Origin: Gammaproteobacteria bacterium
GTDB taxonomy: Bacteria; Pseudomonadota; Gammaproteobacteria; Chromatiales; Chromatiaceae
Reading direction: 5' to 3'
Assembly (NCBI GenBank): GCA_018812525.1
Contig: JAHJDE010000052.1
Coordinates: 1-36,333 of the forward strand
DNA length: 36,333 nt
Made by a program: the position numbers and the translations under genes. Numbering within the stretch: the first letter of the stretch is position 1; each line of letters opens with the position of its first letter. Shown in pieces: positions 17,958-26,479 of the stretch. Below the pieces are notes generated by a model. It ran no database searches. It saw nothing but the letters and a program-made list of their open reading frames with translations, and was not told the origin of the DNA.

Positions 17958-20900
17958 TTACTCCAGTGGAATAACCTTCAGTGATTCAATCCCCCTGTCA
18001 TCCACGATCTTAACCGCGATACAGCGGTTATTGCCCGGCATGAAGGGTATCGAGACCGTGCCGTGGAATTGGGCCAGAAGCACCTCGTTCAGCTCGGCGC
18101 GGATATCCCGCTTCAGCTTGTTCCAGCCCTCCTTGGCCCCGGCCATGGGGAAGAATACCTGCTGGGGAAACAGCGAACGGTTGTCGTAGTCCGTATCCAA
18201 CGCCCACATCGCAATCTGTTTCTTGCCGCCGGACCTCAGTTCACCGCTGCTGGTGTCGAAATAATCGAAGCCGTGGACCTCGACTTCATAGCGGCCATCG
18301 GGCAGATGCCGCAACTCCACGTCCGGCTGGCCCATCAGCCAGAAAGACTGATTACCGGCGCGGGCCTTCTTCAAATCTTCTGTGAGCAGATCGGTATTCA
18401 TCTGCACCTTCAGGGCGGTGATGCCCTTGATGTTATCGATGTCCTTCGCCGCTTCCGGGTCGAAGGTGAAGGCGCAAAACACCAGCATCTTGGGTAGCGG
18501 GAACAGCTCGCCCGCCTCTCGCATGGCGATCTCCACCTGACGCTGCTCCAACGCGGCGTGTTCGGGGCCGAAGCTCACAGCGACCCGCTGGCTCGATTCG
18601 GCAACCGTGCCTACCGCGTGGATGTACCTGGCGCCCGGCAAAGGTTCCAGGTCGATCAGTTTCAACATCTGGCCCGCCTTGCCGCGGATACCGGTCTTCA
18701 GCAGTTCGTCGCGCCATTGCGCCTGGCGCGAGGTCACCCCGGAACGGGCCACCGCCACGTCGGCCTCGAAACCCATACTACCTTCCCCGTCGTGATTGGG
18801 TTCCAGGGCCAGCACCGTGGGGAAAGGCACCGCCTCCACCGTGAAAGGGCCTGTGATGCGCAGCTTGGTCTTCGATTTTTCCGCCTGGTCGAAGAGGGTT
18901 TCCTGATCTGCGTGGGCGGCGATGGAGGCGTCCATCTGCCTTTGCATGGCTTGGCGCGCCGCGTGGAAGGCATCGAACGGGGCGCGGGCGGATTCGGGCC
19001 AGTTGGGCGGAAAATCGAAAGGAACCTCCCATTCCTGTAAGGGCGAATTCATTCGCCCTTGGGCGGCTGAAGCCGCCCCTACAAGTGATTCGTTCAGGTC
19101 GGCCAGCGTCTTTTCAATGGCCGGATGCAACCGCTCGTAAATCTCGTCGATCTCGGGATTGTTGGCGATGGATTTCAGCGTGACGTGGGGCACGGTCTTA
19201 TAGATGAAACCGCCGCGCAGCCCCTCCTGGGGATATTTCAGCTCGTAATAGTCGTAGCCGGCGGTGAGCAGCCGCTGCTTGGCCAGAGTAACGGCGACAC
19301 GGGAGGTATCGCAGGTGATCCAGCGCCGGCCCCATTTCTCGGCAACGAAGGCGGTGGTGCCGGAACCGCAGGTGGGATCGAGCACCAGGTCGCAGGGGTC
19401 GGTGGTCATCAAAAGGCAGCGTTCGACGATGTTGGCGTTGGTTTGAACAACGTAAACCTTCTTGTCTGAAAACCCAGAAGTAACCGTATCAGTCCAGAGG
19501 TTGGAGTAGGGAAAGACTGGGAAATCGTCTATATAGCGCACGTAGCACAGTGTCTTGCCGACCAAATCAAGTCGCCCTGAACGCGCAAGCAACCGCATAC
19601 CTGATTCACCAGTTTTCCAATATCCATTAGCTGGCCGAATTTGTTTTCCAAATACTTCAACAGGGAAGTCGCCGGGCGGTCGCTGGCTAGTCATATTGTC
19701 AAGGCGAAAGACCCTTGTCCCTTCTGCTGCCTCTGTTAGCGCCTTCTCCACATCTGGAACACGAATACGCTGCCCATCTGGGTATCGTAGTGACGAGTAC
19801 TGTCCACCTCCTGCACCACCTATCTCCTTGTCCTTAAAAAGCTGACGGTATTTCACCTTATCACTATCTCTGGCATACCAGACAAGGTAGTCGGATACGC
19901 CAGCCAATAGTTCGCTCGTCGCGCTACTTGTTTTCGCGACAGTAATCAGGCTGACAAAATTGCCCGCGCCAAACACCTCATCCATCACCTCCCGCACATG
20001 GTGCAAATTCTCATCCGAAATCTGCACAAACACACTGCCCGACTCGATCAACAACTCCTTCGCCAGCAGCAAACGGTCGCGCAGATAGGTCAGGTAGGAA
20101 TGGATGCCCAATTCCCAGGTATCGCGGAAGGCCTTGATCATCTCCGGTTCCTGGGTCAGGTCCTCGTCCTTGCGGTCCTTCACATCGCGCTTGTGGGTGA
20201 AGGGCTGGAAGTTGGAGCCGTATTTGATGCCGTAGGGCGGGTCGATGTAGATCATCTGCACCTGACCGGCCATGCCTTCCTTTTGCAGCAGGGAGTTCAT
20301 CACCAGCAGCGAGTCGCCGGAGATCAGGCGGTTGGCCCAGTCGCGTTCGTGCTTGTAGAAGTCGATAGCATCACGTAGCGGCAGATTTTCGAAGGGGGCG
20401 GAAAAAAGATCGGGCTGGAAGGTACCACCTCCCCTCACCCCTGCCCCTCTCCCGCTTGCGGGAGAGGGGTTCTTTAACTGCTTTTGCAGGGCGGCGAGGA
20501 TGGTGGCGGGGTCGATGCGCTCATGAACGTGCAGGGAAACGGTGTCCACCTCGAAGCTGGTGCGCTCGGCCTTGCCACTCCAGTTGAGGTAGGGGGCCTG
20601 CATGCGCTTCAACTGTTCCAAGGTGGCGCGCATCTGGGCCGGGTCGCCGGACGCCAGGGCATCGTCGATCAGGTTTTCGATGCCGGCCCGGCCGGAATCG
20701 AACTGCAAGGCCGGGTCGATATGGGGATCGTAGGCCCAGCGGGTCTCATTCTCGACCCCGTCGCTGGTGGTATCCACCATGCCCACATGGGGGTTGTTCT
20801 TGCGCTTGTCGCCGTGGCGGTAGGAAAGGACTTGGCTCGGCTGGTTGGCAGTACCTCGCGGGGTGGTCTCCTTTGCCTTGCGAGGCCTCGATGCCTCTGG

Positions 20901-21185
20901 GGCAGGCCTCTCCTGATGCTCCAGCGTAAATGGCTCATCGTCGGCCTCCTCTTCCTTATCCGTCTGGCCAATCAGGTAAACCGAGCCCCCGCGGCCTTTG
21001 CCACGGCCCAGGATTTCTTCGGCAATCAGACTTTCGCGCAAGGCATCGAACGCTTCTTGGGCAATCTCCCGCCCCAGGACCGTCTCCATGGCAGCCCGTA
21101 ACCGCTGATTCCCCGCCATTCCGCCAAGCGCCTCCAGTTGCGCGATCAATGTGCTGCGTAATGAATCCTCGACGTTGTTGTCCAT
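17958..21185 (-). CDS. mod: Type III DNA methyltransferase Mod (adenine-specific, beta class)
   Basis: This 1075-residue site-specific methyltransferase has the catalytic DPPY in MIYIDPPYGIKYG (315-318) and the SAM-binding DPTCGSGT at 603-610. This order, DPPY before FxGxG, is that of beta-class N6-adenine enzymes, including type III Mod. A target-recognition region lies between them, and long N- and C-terminal extensions are typical of large Mod proteins paired with BPTD_3080-like Res. Two palindromic repeats are inserted in frame, giving residues 238-254 and 702-716, outside both motif blocks. ATG at 21185 follows a TGGGGTA ribosome-binding-like stretch. With res truncated it may act as an orphan methylase. 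Confidence 0.9.
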   Translation of the reverse strand: MDNNVEDSLRSTLIAQLEALGGMAGNQRLRAAMETVLGREIAQEAFDALRESLIAEEILGRGKGRGGSVYLIGQTDKEEEADDEPFTLEHQERPAPEASRPRKAKETTPRGTANQPSQVLSYRHGDKRKNNPHVGMVDTTSDGVENETRWAYDPHIDPALQFDSGRAGIENLIDDALASGDPAQMRATLEQLKRMQAPYLNWSGKAERTSFEVDTVSLHVHERIDPATILAALQKQLKNPSPASGRGAGVRGGGTFQPDLFSAPFENLPLRDAIDFYKHERDWANRLISGDSLLVMNSLLQKEGMAGQVQMIYIDPPYGIKYGSNFQPFTHKRDVKDRKDEDLTQEPEMIKAFRDTWELGIHSYLTYLRDRLLLAKELLIESGSVFVQISDENLHHVREVMDEVFGAGNFVSLITVAKTSSATSELLAGVSDYLVWYARDSDKVKYRQLFKDKEIGGAGGGQYSSLRYPDGQRIRVPDVEKALTEAAEGTRVFRLDNMTSQRPPGDFPVEVFGKQIRPANGYWKTGESGMRLLARSGRLDLVGKTLCYVRYIDDFPVFPYSNLWTDTVTSGFSDKKVYVVQTNANIVERCLLMTTDPCDLVLDPTCGSGTTAFVAEKWGRRWITCDTSRVAVTLAKQRLLTAGYDYYELKYPQEGLRGGFIYKTVPHVTLKSIANNPEIDEIYERLHPAIEKTLADLNESLVGAASAAQGRMNSPLQEWEVPFDFPPNWPESARAPFDAFHAARQAMQRQMDASIAAHADQETLFDQAEKSKTKLRITGPFTVEAVPFPTVLALEPNHDGEGSMGFEADVAVARSGVTSRQAQWRDELLKTGIRGKAGQMLKLIDLEPLPGARYIHAVGTVAESSQRVAVSFGPEHAALEQRQVEIAMREAGELFPLPKMLVFCAFTFDPEAAKDIDNIKGITALKVQMNTDLLTEDLKKARAGNQSFWLMGQPDVELRHLPDGRYEVEVHGFDYFDTSSGELRSGGKKQIAMWALDTDYDNRSLFPQQVFFPMAGAKEGWNKLKRDIRAELNEVLLAQFHGTVSIPFMPGNNRCIAVKIVDDRGIESLKVIPLE
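19038..19082. repeat. 45-bp double-hairpin repeat inserted in frame in mod
   Basis: Two adjacent perfect hairpins, AAGGGCGAAT/ATTCGCCCTT (19039-19060) and GGGCGGCT/AGCCGCCC (19061-19078), make up an element starting GTAAGGGCG and ending CCCCTAC. Its 15 codons are read in mod as VGAASAAQGRMNSPL, residues 702-716. The length is a multiple of three, so the frame is kept. Confidence 0.8.
20424..20474. repeat. 51-bp hairpin repeat inserted in frame in mod
   Basis: A perfect 12-bp stem, CCCCTCTCCCGC (20444-20455) and GCGGGAGAGGGG (20458-20469), is embedded in CCCTCACCCCTGCCCCTCTC. It is read in mod as KNPSPASGRGAGVRGGG, residues 238-254, low-complexity sequence unlike its surroundings. It is related to the G-rich hairpins at 8427, 12180 and 14468. 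The reading frame is preserved. Confidence 0.8.
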
Positions 21186-21316
21186 GGCAAAATACCCCAG
21201 TTATTTGGTTCGGCTGGTGTCGGCGGAAAGGGGATTGGTGCCTTCTTTCAGCGCAAAATCACCCGCCAATGATACGGCACCGGGCGATTCTCTTCCTCTT
21301 TGTGGCATGGCAGATG

Positions 21317-21391
21317 CGCTGGACCCTGAGCCTGATCATCCTCGGCGTCATGGTCGGCGCGGTAAACGTCTATCTTTTTATTAGAGAATAG
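21317..21391 (+). repeat. Right direct repeat: displaced 3' fragment of atpQ
   Basis: This second copy encodes the last 24 residues of AtpQ with a TAG stop. An ATG at 21314 is in frame, so a 25-residue single-helix peptide (MRWTLSLIILGVMVGAVNVY...) could be made, but no ribosome binding site is seen. It keeps the native downstream context, with atpB 68 bp further on. Confidence 0.85.
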
Positions 21392-21459
21392 GCTTGAGGG
21401 AATTTCCTAAAGCCTCAGGCCTAAAGCCTAAAGCCCAAGCCTCTAACCGGAGCCCGAAC

Positions 21460-22140
21460 TTGTCCGACGCAAGCCTTCTCATCGAACCGGTACTGCGGCT
21501 GGGTCCCCTGGCGATCACCGGCACGGTGCTGACCACCTGGGGGATCACGGCCCTGGTCGGGTTCTCGGCCTGGCTGGTCTCGCGCCGTCTGGCCATCGAC
21601 CCCGGTCCGGTGCAGACGGCGGCGGAGGGCCTTGTCTGCGCCATCGATGAGGCGGTCGTTGCGGTCAGCCCTCAACACGCACAGCGGATCATGCCCTTCA
21701 TCGGCAGCCTCTGGCTATTTCTCGCCATCGCCAACCTGACCGGGCTAATCCCCGGCCTCGACTCGCCCACGCGGGACCTCTCCGCCACGGCGGCCCTGGC
21801 CATCCTGGTCTTCCTCTCGACCCACTGGTTCGGCATCCGCATCCAGGGGCTGAAGGGCTACCTGCGCCACTACCTGACGCCGAGCCCGATCCTGCTGCCC
21901 TTCCACCTGATCGGCGAGGTCACCCGCACCATCGCCCTGGCCGTGCGGCTCTTCGGCAACATGATGAGCCTGGAGATGGCGGCCCTGTTGATCCTGCTGG
22001 TGGCGGGCTTCCTGGCCCCGGTGCCCATCCTGATGCTGCACATCGTCGAGGCCCTGGTGCAGGCCTATATTTTCGGCATGCTGGCGCTCATCTACGTCGC
22101 CGGCGGCATCCAGTCACAACAACGCAACCCAGCGGAGTAA
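21460..22140 (+). CDS. atpB: N-type F1F0-ATPase subunit a
   Basis: This 226-residue stator channel subunit has about five membrane helices. The essential arginine is R163 in TRTIALAVRLFGNMMS, and the last helix contains IVEALVQAYIFGMLALIYV. The TTG at 21460 (MSDASLLIEP) is chosen because GGAG lies 7 bp upstream. The longer frame from 21394 reads a CCTAAAGCC-type simple repeat (MREFPKASGLKPKAQ) and is probably not translated. N-ATPases place atpR immediately before this gene; only the atpQ fragment and simple repeat are found there. It is tightly followed by atpE (3-bp gap). Confidence 0.9.
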   Translation: MSDASLLIEPVLRLGPLAITGTVLTTWGITALVGFSAWLVSRRLAIDPGPVQTAAEGLVCAIDEAVVAVSPQHAQRIMPFIGSLWLFLAIANLTGLIPGLDSPTRDLSATAALAILVFLSTHWFGIRIQGLKGYLRHYLTPSPILLPFHLIGEVTRTIALAVRLFGNMMSLEMAALLILLVAGFLAPVPILMLHIVEALVQAYIFGMLALIYVAGGIQSQQRNPAE

Positions 22141-22410
<270 letters not shown>

Positions 22411-22420
22411 GGGCCGGGCC

Positions 22421-23164
22421 GTGGAACTGAACTGGACCACCTTTCTGCTGGAGCTGGTCAACTTCCTGGTCCTGGTGTGGATCTTGAAGCGCTTCCTCTA
22501 CCGGCCGGTGCAGGAGGTGATCGCCCGCCGCCGGGCCGGGATCGAAAAGACCCTTACCGACGCCCATGCACTGCGGACAGAGGCTGAGACCCTGCGCCAA
22601 CAGTACGAAAACCGTCTCGCCGACTGGGAGCAGGAGCGGCGGCTGGCGCGCGAGGCCCTGATCCGGGAGATCGAGGCGGAACGGACCCAGCGCCGGGCCG
22701 GGCTGCATGCCGATCTCGACCGGGAACGGGAGAAGGCGCGCGTAATCGCCGAACGCCAGCGAGCCGACGCCCTGCGCGGCCTGGAGCAGACCGCCCTGGC
22801 CCAGGGCGCCCGCTTCGCCGCCCGGCTGCTGGAATCGGCGGCCGGCCCCGAGACCGAGGCGCGGCTGGTCGAGCTGGCACTTACGGAACTGAGCCAACTC
22901 CCGATTGAAAAAGGCATGGCATTGCGCAACCACCGGGCTGGGATCGATGAGAGGGTCGTCGCCAGCGCCTTCCCCCTCCCCGAGGGACAACGGCTCCGGC
23001 TGACCCAGGCCCTCGCCGCCCTGAGCGGCGGCGAATCCCCGGTGCGTTTCGAGCAGGACGCCAGCCTGATCGCGGGCCTGCGCATCAGCATCGGCCCCTG
23101 GGTCCTGGCCGCCAACGTCCGGGACGAACTCCAAGGCTTCGCGGAGCTGGGCCATGGGGATTAA
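22421..23164 (+). CDS. atpF: N-type F1F0-ATPase b subunit (extended, delta-like C-terminus)
   Basis: The 247-residue protein starts at GTG 22421. A single N-terminal membrane helix, about residues 6-24 (TTFLLELVNFLVLVWILKRF), leads to the family-typical LYRPVQEVI. A long charged coiled coil spans about 35-125. The C-terminal roughly 120 residues probably replace delta, as in other N-ATPases, which lack a separate delta gene. It lies 10 bp after atpE. A 228-bp MITE follows 19 bp after the stop and separates it from atpA. Confidence 0.9.
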   Translation: MELNWTTFLLELVNFLVLVWILKRFLYRPVQEVIARRRAGIEKTLTDAHALRTEAETLRQQYENRLADWEQERRLAREALIREIEAERTQRRAGLHADLDREREKARVIAERQRADALRGLEQTALAQGARFAARLLESAAGPETEARLVELALTELSQLPIEKGMALRNHRAGIDERVVASAFPLPEGQRLRLTQALAALSGGESPVRFEQDASLIAGLRISIGPWVLAANVRDELQGFAELGHGD

Positions 23165-23183
23165 CCACGCCCAAGGGCTTTTT

Positions 23184-23411
23184 GTAGGTTGGGTTAGGCG
23201 CGCAAACGCAGCTTCGCTTCATCTCTCTGCAAGGTATATGCGCGCCGTAACCCAACAGGCGCCGGTAAGAATGTTGGGTTTGTTCGACGCATCCCTGCGC
23301 CTCACCCCGTTGGGGCTGGCGCGAAAATCCGCTCCCGGCGTTTTTTTCGGCGCGCATATACCTCGAAGAGAAACGAAGCGTAAATGCGTTTGCGCGCCTA
23401 ACCCAACCTAC
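23184..23411. mobile_element. MITE-like element between atpF and atpA
   Basis: Perfect 26-bp terminal inverted repeats lie at 23184-23209 (GTAGGTTGGGTTAGGCGCGC...) and 23386-23411. Subterminal stretches (CGCTTCATCTCTCT and AGAGAAACGAAGCG) also pair. An internal AACCCAACAGGC.../TGTTGGGTT palindrome is present. No transposase is encoded. The GTAGGTTGGGTTAG motif recurs in part at 25009-25084. The element lengthens the atpF-atpA gap to 264 bp. Confidence 0.88.
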
Positions 23412-23428
23412 GGCTATGGCGGGTTCTC

Positions 23429-24925
23429 ATGAGCACGCCCCCCGACAACCTCCTGCAACGCCAGGCCCGCTGGCTGGACAGCTACCAACCGGGGCTGCGG
23501 ATCAGCGAACGGGGCGCCGTCGTCTCTGTGGGCGACGGCATCGCCTGGATCAGCGGTCTGCCCTCAGCCGCCATGGACGATGTCCTGGCCCTCGCCGACG
23601 GCAGCCGCGCCATGGTCTACGACCTGACCGAAGAGTTGGTCGGCGCGGTGCTGCTGCACCAAACAGACGACCTGACCGCCGGGACCAGCGTCAGGAGCAC
23701 CGGCCGCACCCTGAGCCTGCCAGTCGGCGATGCACTGCTGGGACGGGTCATCGATCCCCTGGGGACACCCCTGGACGGACTGCCGCCCCCGATCCCCACC
23801 CGCACCCAACCCCTGGAATCACCCTCCCCGCCCATCATCGCCCGCGACTTCGTGCGCCAGCCCCTCTACACCGGCCTCAAGATCGTCGATACCCTGATCC
23901 CCATCGGCAAGGGACAGCGGCAGTTGCTGATCGGCGACGAGGGGCTGGGACGCAGCGCCATCGCCCTGGACGCAGTGATCCACCAGCGCGGCCGAGCCGT
24001 CCTTTGCGTCTATGTCCTGATCGGCCAGAGGCGATCCACCCTGGTCGATGTCATCGAGACCCTGCGTGAGTTCGGCGCCATGGATTACAGCCTGGTGGTG
24101 GCCGCCGAGGCCAGCAGCCTGCCCGGCCTGCAACACCTGGCCCCCTTCGCCGGTTGCGCCGCCGCCGAGTTCTGGATGCAGCAGGGGCGGGATGTACTGG
24201 TGGTCTACGACGACCTCTCCACCCACGCCAAGACCTACCGCGAACTCTCCCTGCTGCTGCGCCGCCCGCCGGGCCGGGAGGCCTTTCCCGGCGATATCTT
24301 CTCGGTCCACGCCCGACTGCTGGAGCGGGCCACCTGCCTCAACGCCGCCCAGGGCGGCGGCAGCATCACCGCCCTGCCCATCGTCGAGACCAAGCTGGGC
24401 GAGATCGCCAGCTACATCCCCACCAACCTGATCTCCATCACCGACGGCCAGATCTATCTGGACCGGACCCTCTTCTCCAGCGGCTTCCGCCCCGCCATCG
24501 ACATCGGCCGGTCGGTCTCCCGCATCGGCGGCCGGGCCCAACAGCCGCGCATCCGCGAGGAGGCCGGCCGCATGAAGCTGGACTACCTCCAGTTCCTGGA
24601 ACTGGAGGTATTTACCCGCTTCGGCGCACGCCTGGAGGCCGGCATGGAGGCCGCCATCCGCCGCGGCCGGCTGCTGCGCGAAATCCTGAAACAGGAACGC
24701 CTCGCCCCCCTGCCGGCGGCGTTCCAGATCGCCTGGCTCATCGCCTTCAACGACAGCCTCTTCGAGGAGATGGAGCCCGAGTCAATCCCCGCCCTGCTGG
24801 CGGGCCTGGAGGAACGGGTCCGGGGTTCCGGGCTCGGCCTCGACAGCCCGCGCGAGGAGTGGCGGGCCGCATTGGCCGATTGGCTGAAGGCCCCTGTGGA
24901 ATCAAATCCTATCGAATTACGGTGA
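23429..24925 (+). CDS. atpA: N-type F1F0-ATPase alpha subunit
   Basis: The 498-residue non-catalytic nucleotide-binding subunit has an intact overall fold: [20 protein letters not shown] in the N-terminal barrel, [10 protein letters not shown] at 108-117, and [34 protein letters not shown] contains the arginine finger. The P-loop reads IGDEGLGRS at 168-176 in place of the usual GDRQTGKT, so the Walker lysine is R175. Alpha sites are not catalytic, so this may be tolerated. ATG at 23429, 17 bp after the MITE. The gamma gene atpG, expected next, is absent; only repeats and an opposing gene follow. Confidence 0.92.
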   Translation: MSTPPDNLLQRQARWLDSYQPGLRISERGAVVSVGDGIAWISGLPSAAMDDVLALADGSRAMVYDLTEELVGAVLLHQTDDLTAGTSVRSTGRTLSLPVGDALLGRVIDPLGTPLDGLPPPIPTRTQPLESPSPPIIARDFVRQPLYTGLKIVDTLIPIGKGQRQLLIGDEGLGRSAIALDAVIHQRGRAVLCVYVLIGQRRSTLVDVIETLREFGAMDYSLVVAAEASSLPGLQHLAPFAGCAAAEFWMQQGRDVLVVYDDLSTHAKTYRELSLLLRRPPGREAFPGDIFSVHARLLERATCLNAAQGGGSITALPIVETKLGEIASYIPTNLISITDGQIYLDRTLFSSGFRPAIDIGRSVSRIGGRAQQPRIREEAGRMKLDYLQFLELEVFTRFGARLEAGMEAAIRRGRLLREILKQERLAPLPAAFQIAWLIAFNDSLFEEMEPESIPALLAGLEERVRGSGLGLDSPREEWRAALADWLKAPVESNPIELR

Positions 24926-24966
24926 CACTTCACTAAATATACTTGATTAATTGCATTTATTACTGG

Positions 24967-25084
24967 AGCAAAAAGTCGATTTTTGCTTGTTACTCATGGT
25001 ATTAGCTCGTAGGTTGGACTGCCGATAGGAAGCCCAATAACCTTGGCCAGCGCCAAATGTTGGGCTTCGTTCCTCAGCCTAACC
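24967..25084. repeat. Hairpins downstream of atpA in a gene-free stretch
   Basis: AGCAAAAA/TTTTTGCT (24967-24974 and 24980-24987) forms an 8-bp A/T-rich stem that could weakly end the atp transcript, though no T-run follows. At 25009-25084 a GTAGGTTGG...CCTAACC border pair encloses GAAGCCCAA/TTGGGCTTC arms (25029-25037, 25060-25068). It looks like a decayed short relative of the 23184-23411 element. All frames of 24926-25187 were read for a gamma-subunit start or fragment and none was recognised. Confidence 0.55.
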
Positions 25085-25187
25085 CTGCTGAAGTAACCTT
25101 CCGGGGCTCGCCGCGCAGGAGGATCTGGCAGCGCGGCACCAGGTCACTGATAATTGGAGTAGGGGGGCCGCCGCAGGGGCGTTGCCG

Positions 25188-26159
25188 TTACCCCGGCCGA
25201 AGGCTGGTTACCGGAAGGTAACCAAAATCCTTCTCCTCCTTGGCGATCTGTTGGATGTCTTGGCAGTACACCAGCACGGCGGTACGGGGTTTCCGGTAGC
25301 GTTCGACGATGTCCAGGAAGCCGACGCTGACCGTCGCCTCTCCCCTTGCCTGAGGGTGAAGCCGGTTCATCCGGTCCATGATCAGCGAATGCGCTTCGAC
25401 ATAGAGACAGTCTTCGGGGTGCGACAGTACGGTCTCGAACACCTCGTGCAGGTGGTTCAGCTCCAGATCCTCCAGGGTATCGCCCAGTTGCTTCAAAACG
25501 CCGTCCAAGGCCCTTTGCAGATCGGGACGATCTTCCCCTCTGGCGCTGCGCAGCCGGTCGAAGGCCATATCTTTCTCGAAGCCGAGCCGTTCCTTCTCTT
25601 GTCTGATGCGCTCGAATCCCACCCGGACCCGCTCCAGGAAGCGGTCGAACAGGGTCCAGGTCAGCCCTTTCCGGGCCTCGGCCAGGGTCGGGGCCGGTCC
25701 CTCCAACTGATGCTCGCTGAACCAGACCAGCCGCTGGGGGACATCCCGCCGCAGGACGCCGCCCTCGTCATCGACGCCGAAGACCTGCCGCTCCTGGCGG
25801 TACGCGGTCAACAGGAGATAGGCCTCGCCCTTCCCGCCGGCGGCGACGTAATCCCGGATGGCCTGGCTGTCGCGGATCACCTCCTGCATCTGCTGGGTCG
25901 AGGCGAACAAGGTATGGACGAGGGGATCGAACTGGAAGCTCTCGGCATCCAGTGTAACCGGCCCCGGAATGGCCCGAGCCACGCGATCCACTTGTTCGAG
26001 CGCCCTCGCGAGGGGTGCCCGGTAACGTTTCGGCCAGCCACTGGCCTGCGGCAGGCGTGAATCCACCAGGGAAACAGCCCGGCCCAGGGCTTCGTCCAGC
26101 CCTGGAACCGCTTCTCCGGTCCCGAAAAGTCCAATGAATCGCGCTAACAAAGCCATCAT
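25188..26159 (-). CDS. Conserved-looking protein of unknown function
   Basis: The protein is 324 residues from the ATG at 26159 (MMALLARFIGLFGTG), chosen because AGAGG lies directly upstream; the longer frame to 26231 starts in repeat DNA. It is soluble, with no signal peptide. The middle region (about 165-230) is rich in charged helices (RVRVGFERIRQEKERLGFEK) and could form coiled coil. The C-terminal part contains VYCQDIQQIAKEEKDFGYLP. I do not recognise the family. It lies between the broken atp operon and the msh operon, on the same strand as msh but 685 bp after mshE with repeats between, so cotranscription is doubtful. Confidence 0.75.
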   Translation of the reverse strand: MMALLARFIGLFGTGEAVPGLDEALGRAVSLVDSRLPQASGWPKRYRAPLARALEQVDRVARAIPGPVTLDAESFQFDPLVHTLFASTQQMQEVIRDSQAIRDYVAAGGKGEAYLLLTAYRQERQVFGVDDEGGVLRRDVPQRLVWFSEHQLEGPAPTLAEARKGLTWTLFDRFLERVRVGFERIRQEKERLGFEKDMAFDRLRSARGEDRPDLQRALDGVLKQLGDTLEDLELNHLHEVFETVLSHPEDCLYVEAHSLIMDRMNRLHPQARGEATVSVGFLDIVERYRKPRTAVLVYCQDIQQIAKEEKDFGYLPVTSLRPG

Positions 26160-26254
26160 GCCTCTATTAAATCCAGCCAGTTGGGGACGATGCCATGAAC
26201 CCATATTTTCCGCGGGTTGTAGGTCGACCACTTCGACCAGCTCAGGGCAGGCAT

Positions 26255-26272
26255 GTCGGGCTAAAGCCCGAC
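26255..26272. repeat. Short GTCGGGCT hairpin
   Basis: GTCGGGCTAAAGCCCGAC is a perfect 8-bp stem followed by CTACGGG. It is partnered upstream by an interrupted GTAGGTCGACC copy at about 26219. It is a common intergenic repeat type with no gene in it. Confidence 0.5.
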
Positions 26273-26479
26273 CTACGGGCTGTTAATCCTGTCAAAAACA
26301 GGTCGGCAACCTGATCGGCGCGGGGCCCCTTCCCGTTGATTACCCGGTCTTTCCCGCATCCCCTATCCCATCGATCCAGGTCTCCCTCAGCAAGATGAAT
26401 GCCACCGCTCCCGGATTTCCGCTACGGCTCTGTTAAGCCGGCTTCCTTGTGATCTGTTGCCGCATCGTCAGCGTAGGCT

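Larger units (their letters stand above)
14734..21391. mobile_element. Defence island integrated at the 3' end of atpQ, bounded by 75-bp direct repeats
   Basis: Foreign genes (mod, ABC ATPase, DUF4276 protein, res remnant), all on the minus strand, fill the space between two copies of the atpQ 3' end. The copies, 14734-14808 and 21317-21391, are identical for 47 bp. They then differ at four third-codon positions (GTT/GTA, CTG/CTT, ATC/ATT, AGG/AGA) and in the stop (TGA/TAG), while encoding the same peptide. This matches att-like sites of elements that rebuild the target gene end. No integrase or terminal inverted repeats are visible, so the mechanism is inferred. An incoming circle sharing a short homologous segment is an alternative. 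Confidence 0.7.

Noticed and set aside
25100-25187. A possible remnant of atpG or of another gene fragment
   Set aside because: Translation of all frames gave short peptides without any gamma-subunit or other recognisable motif.
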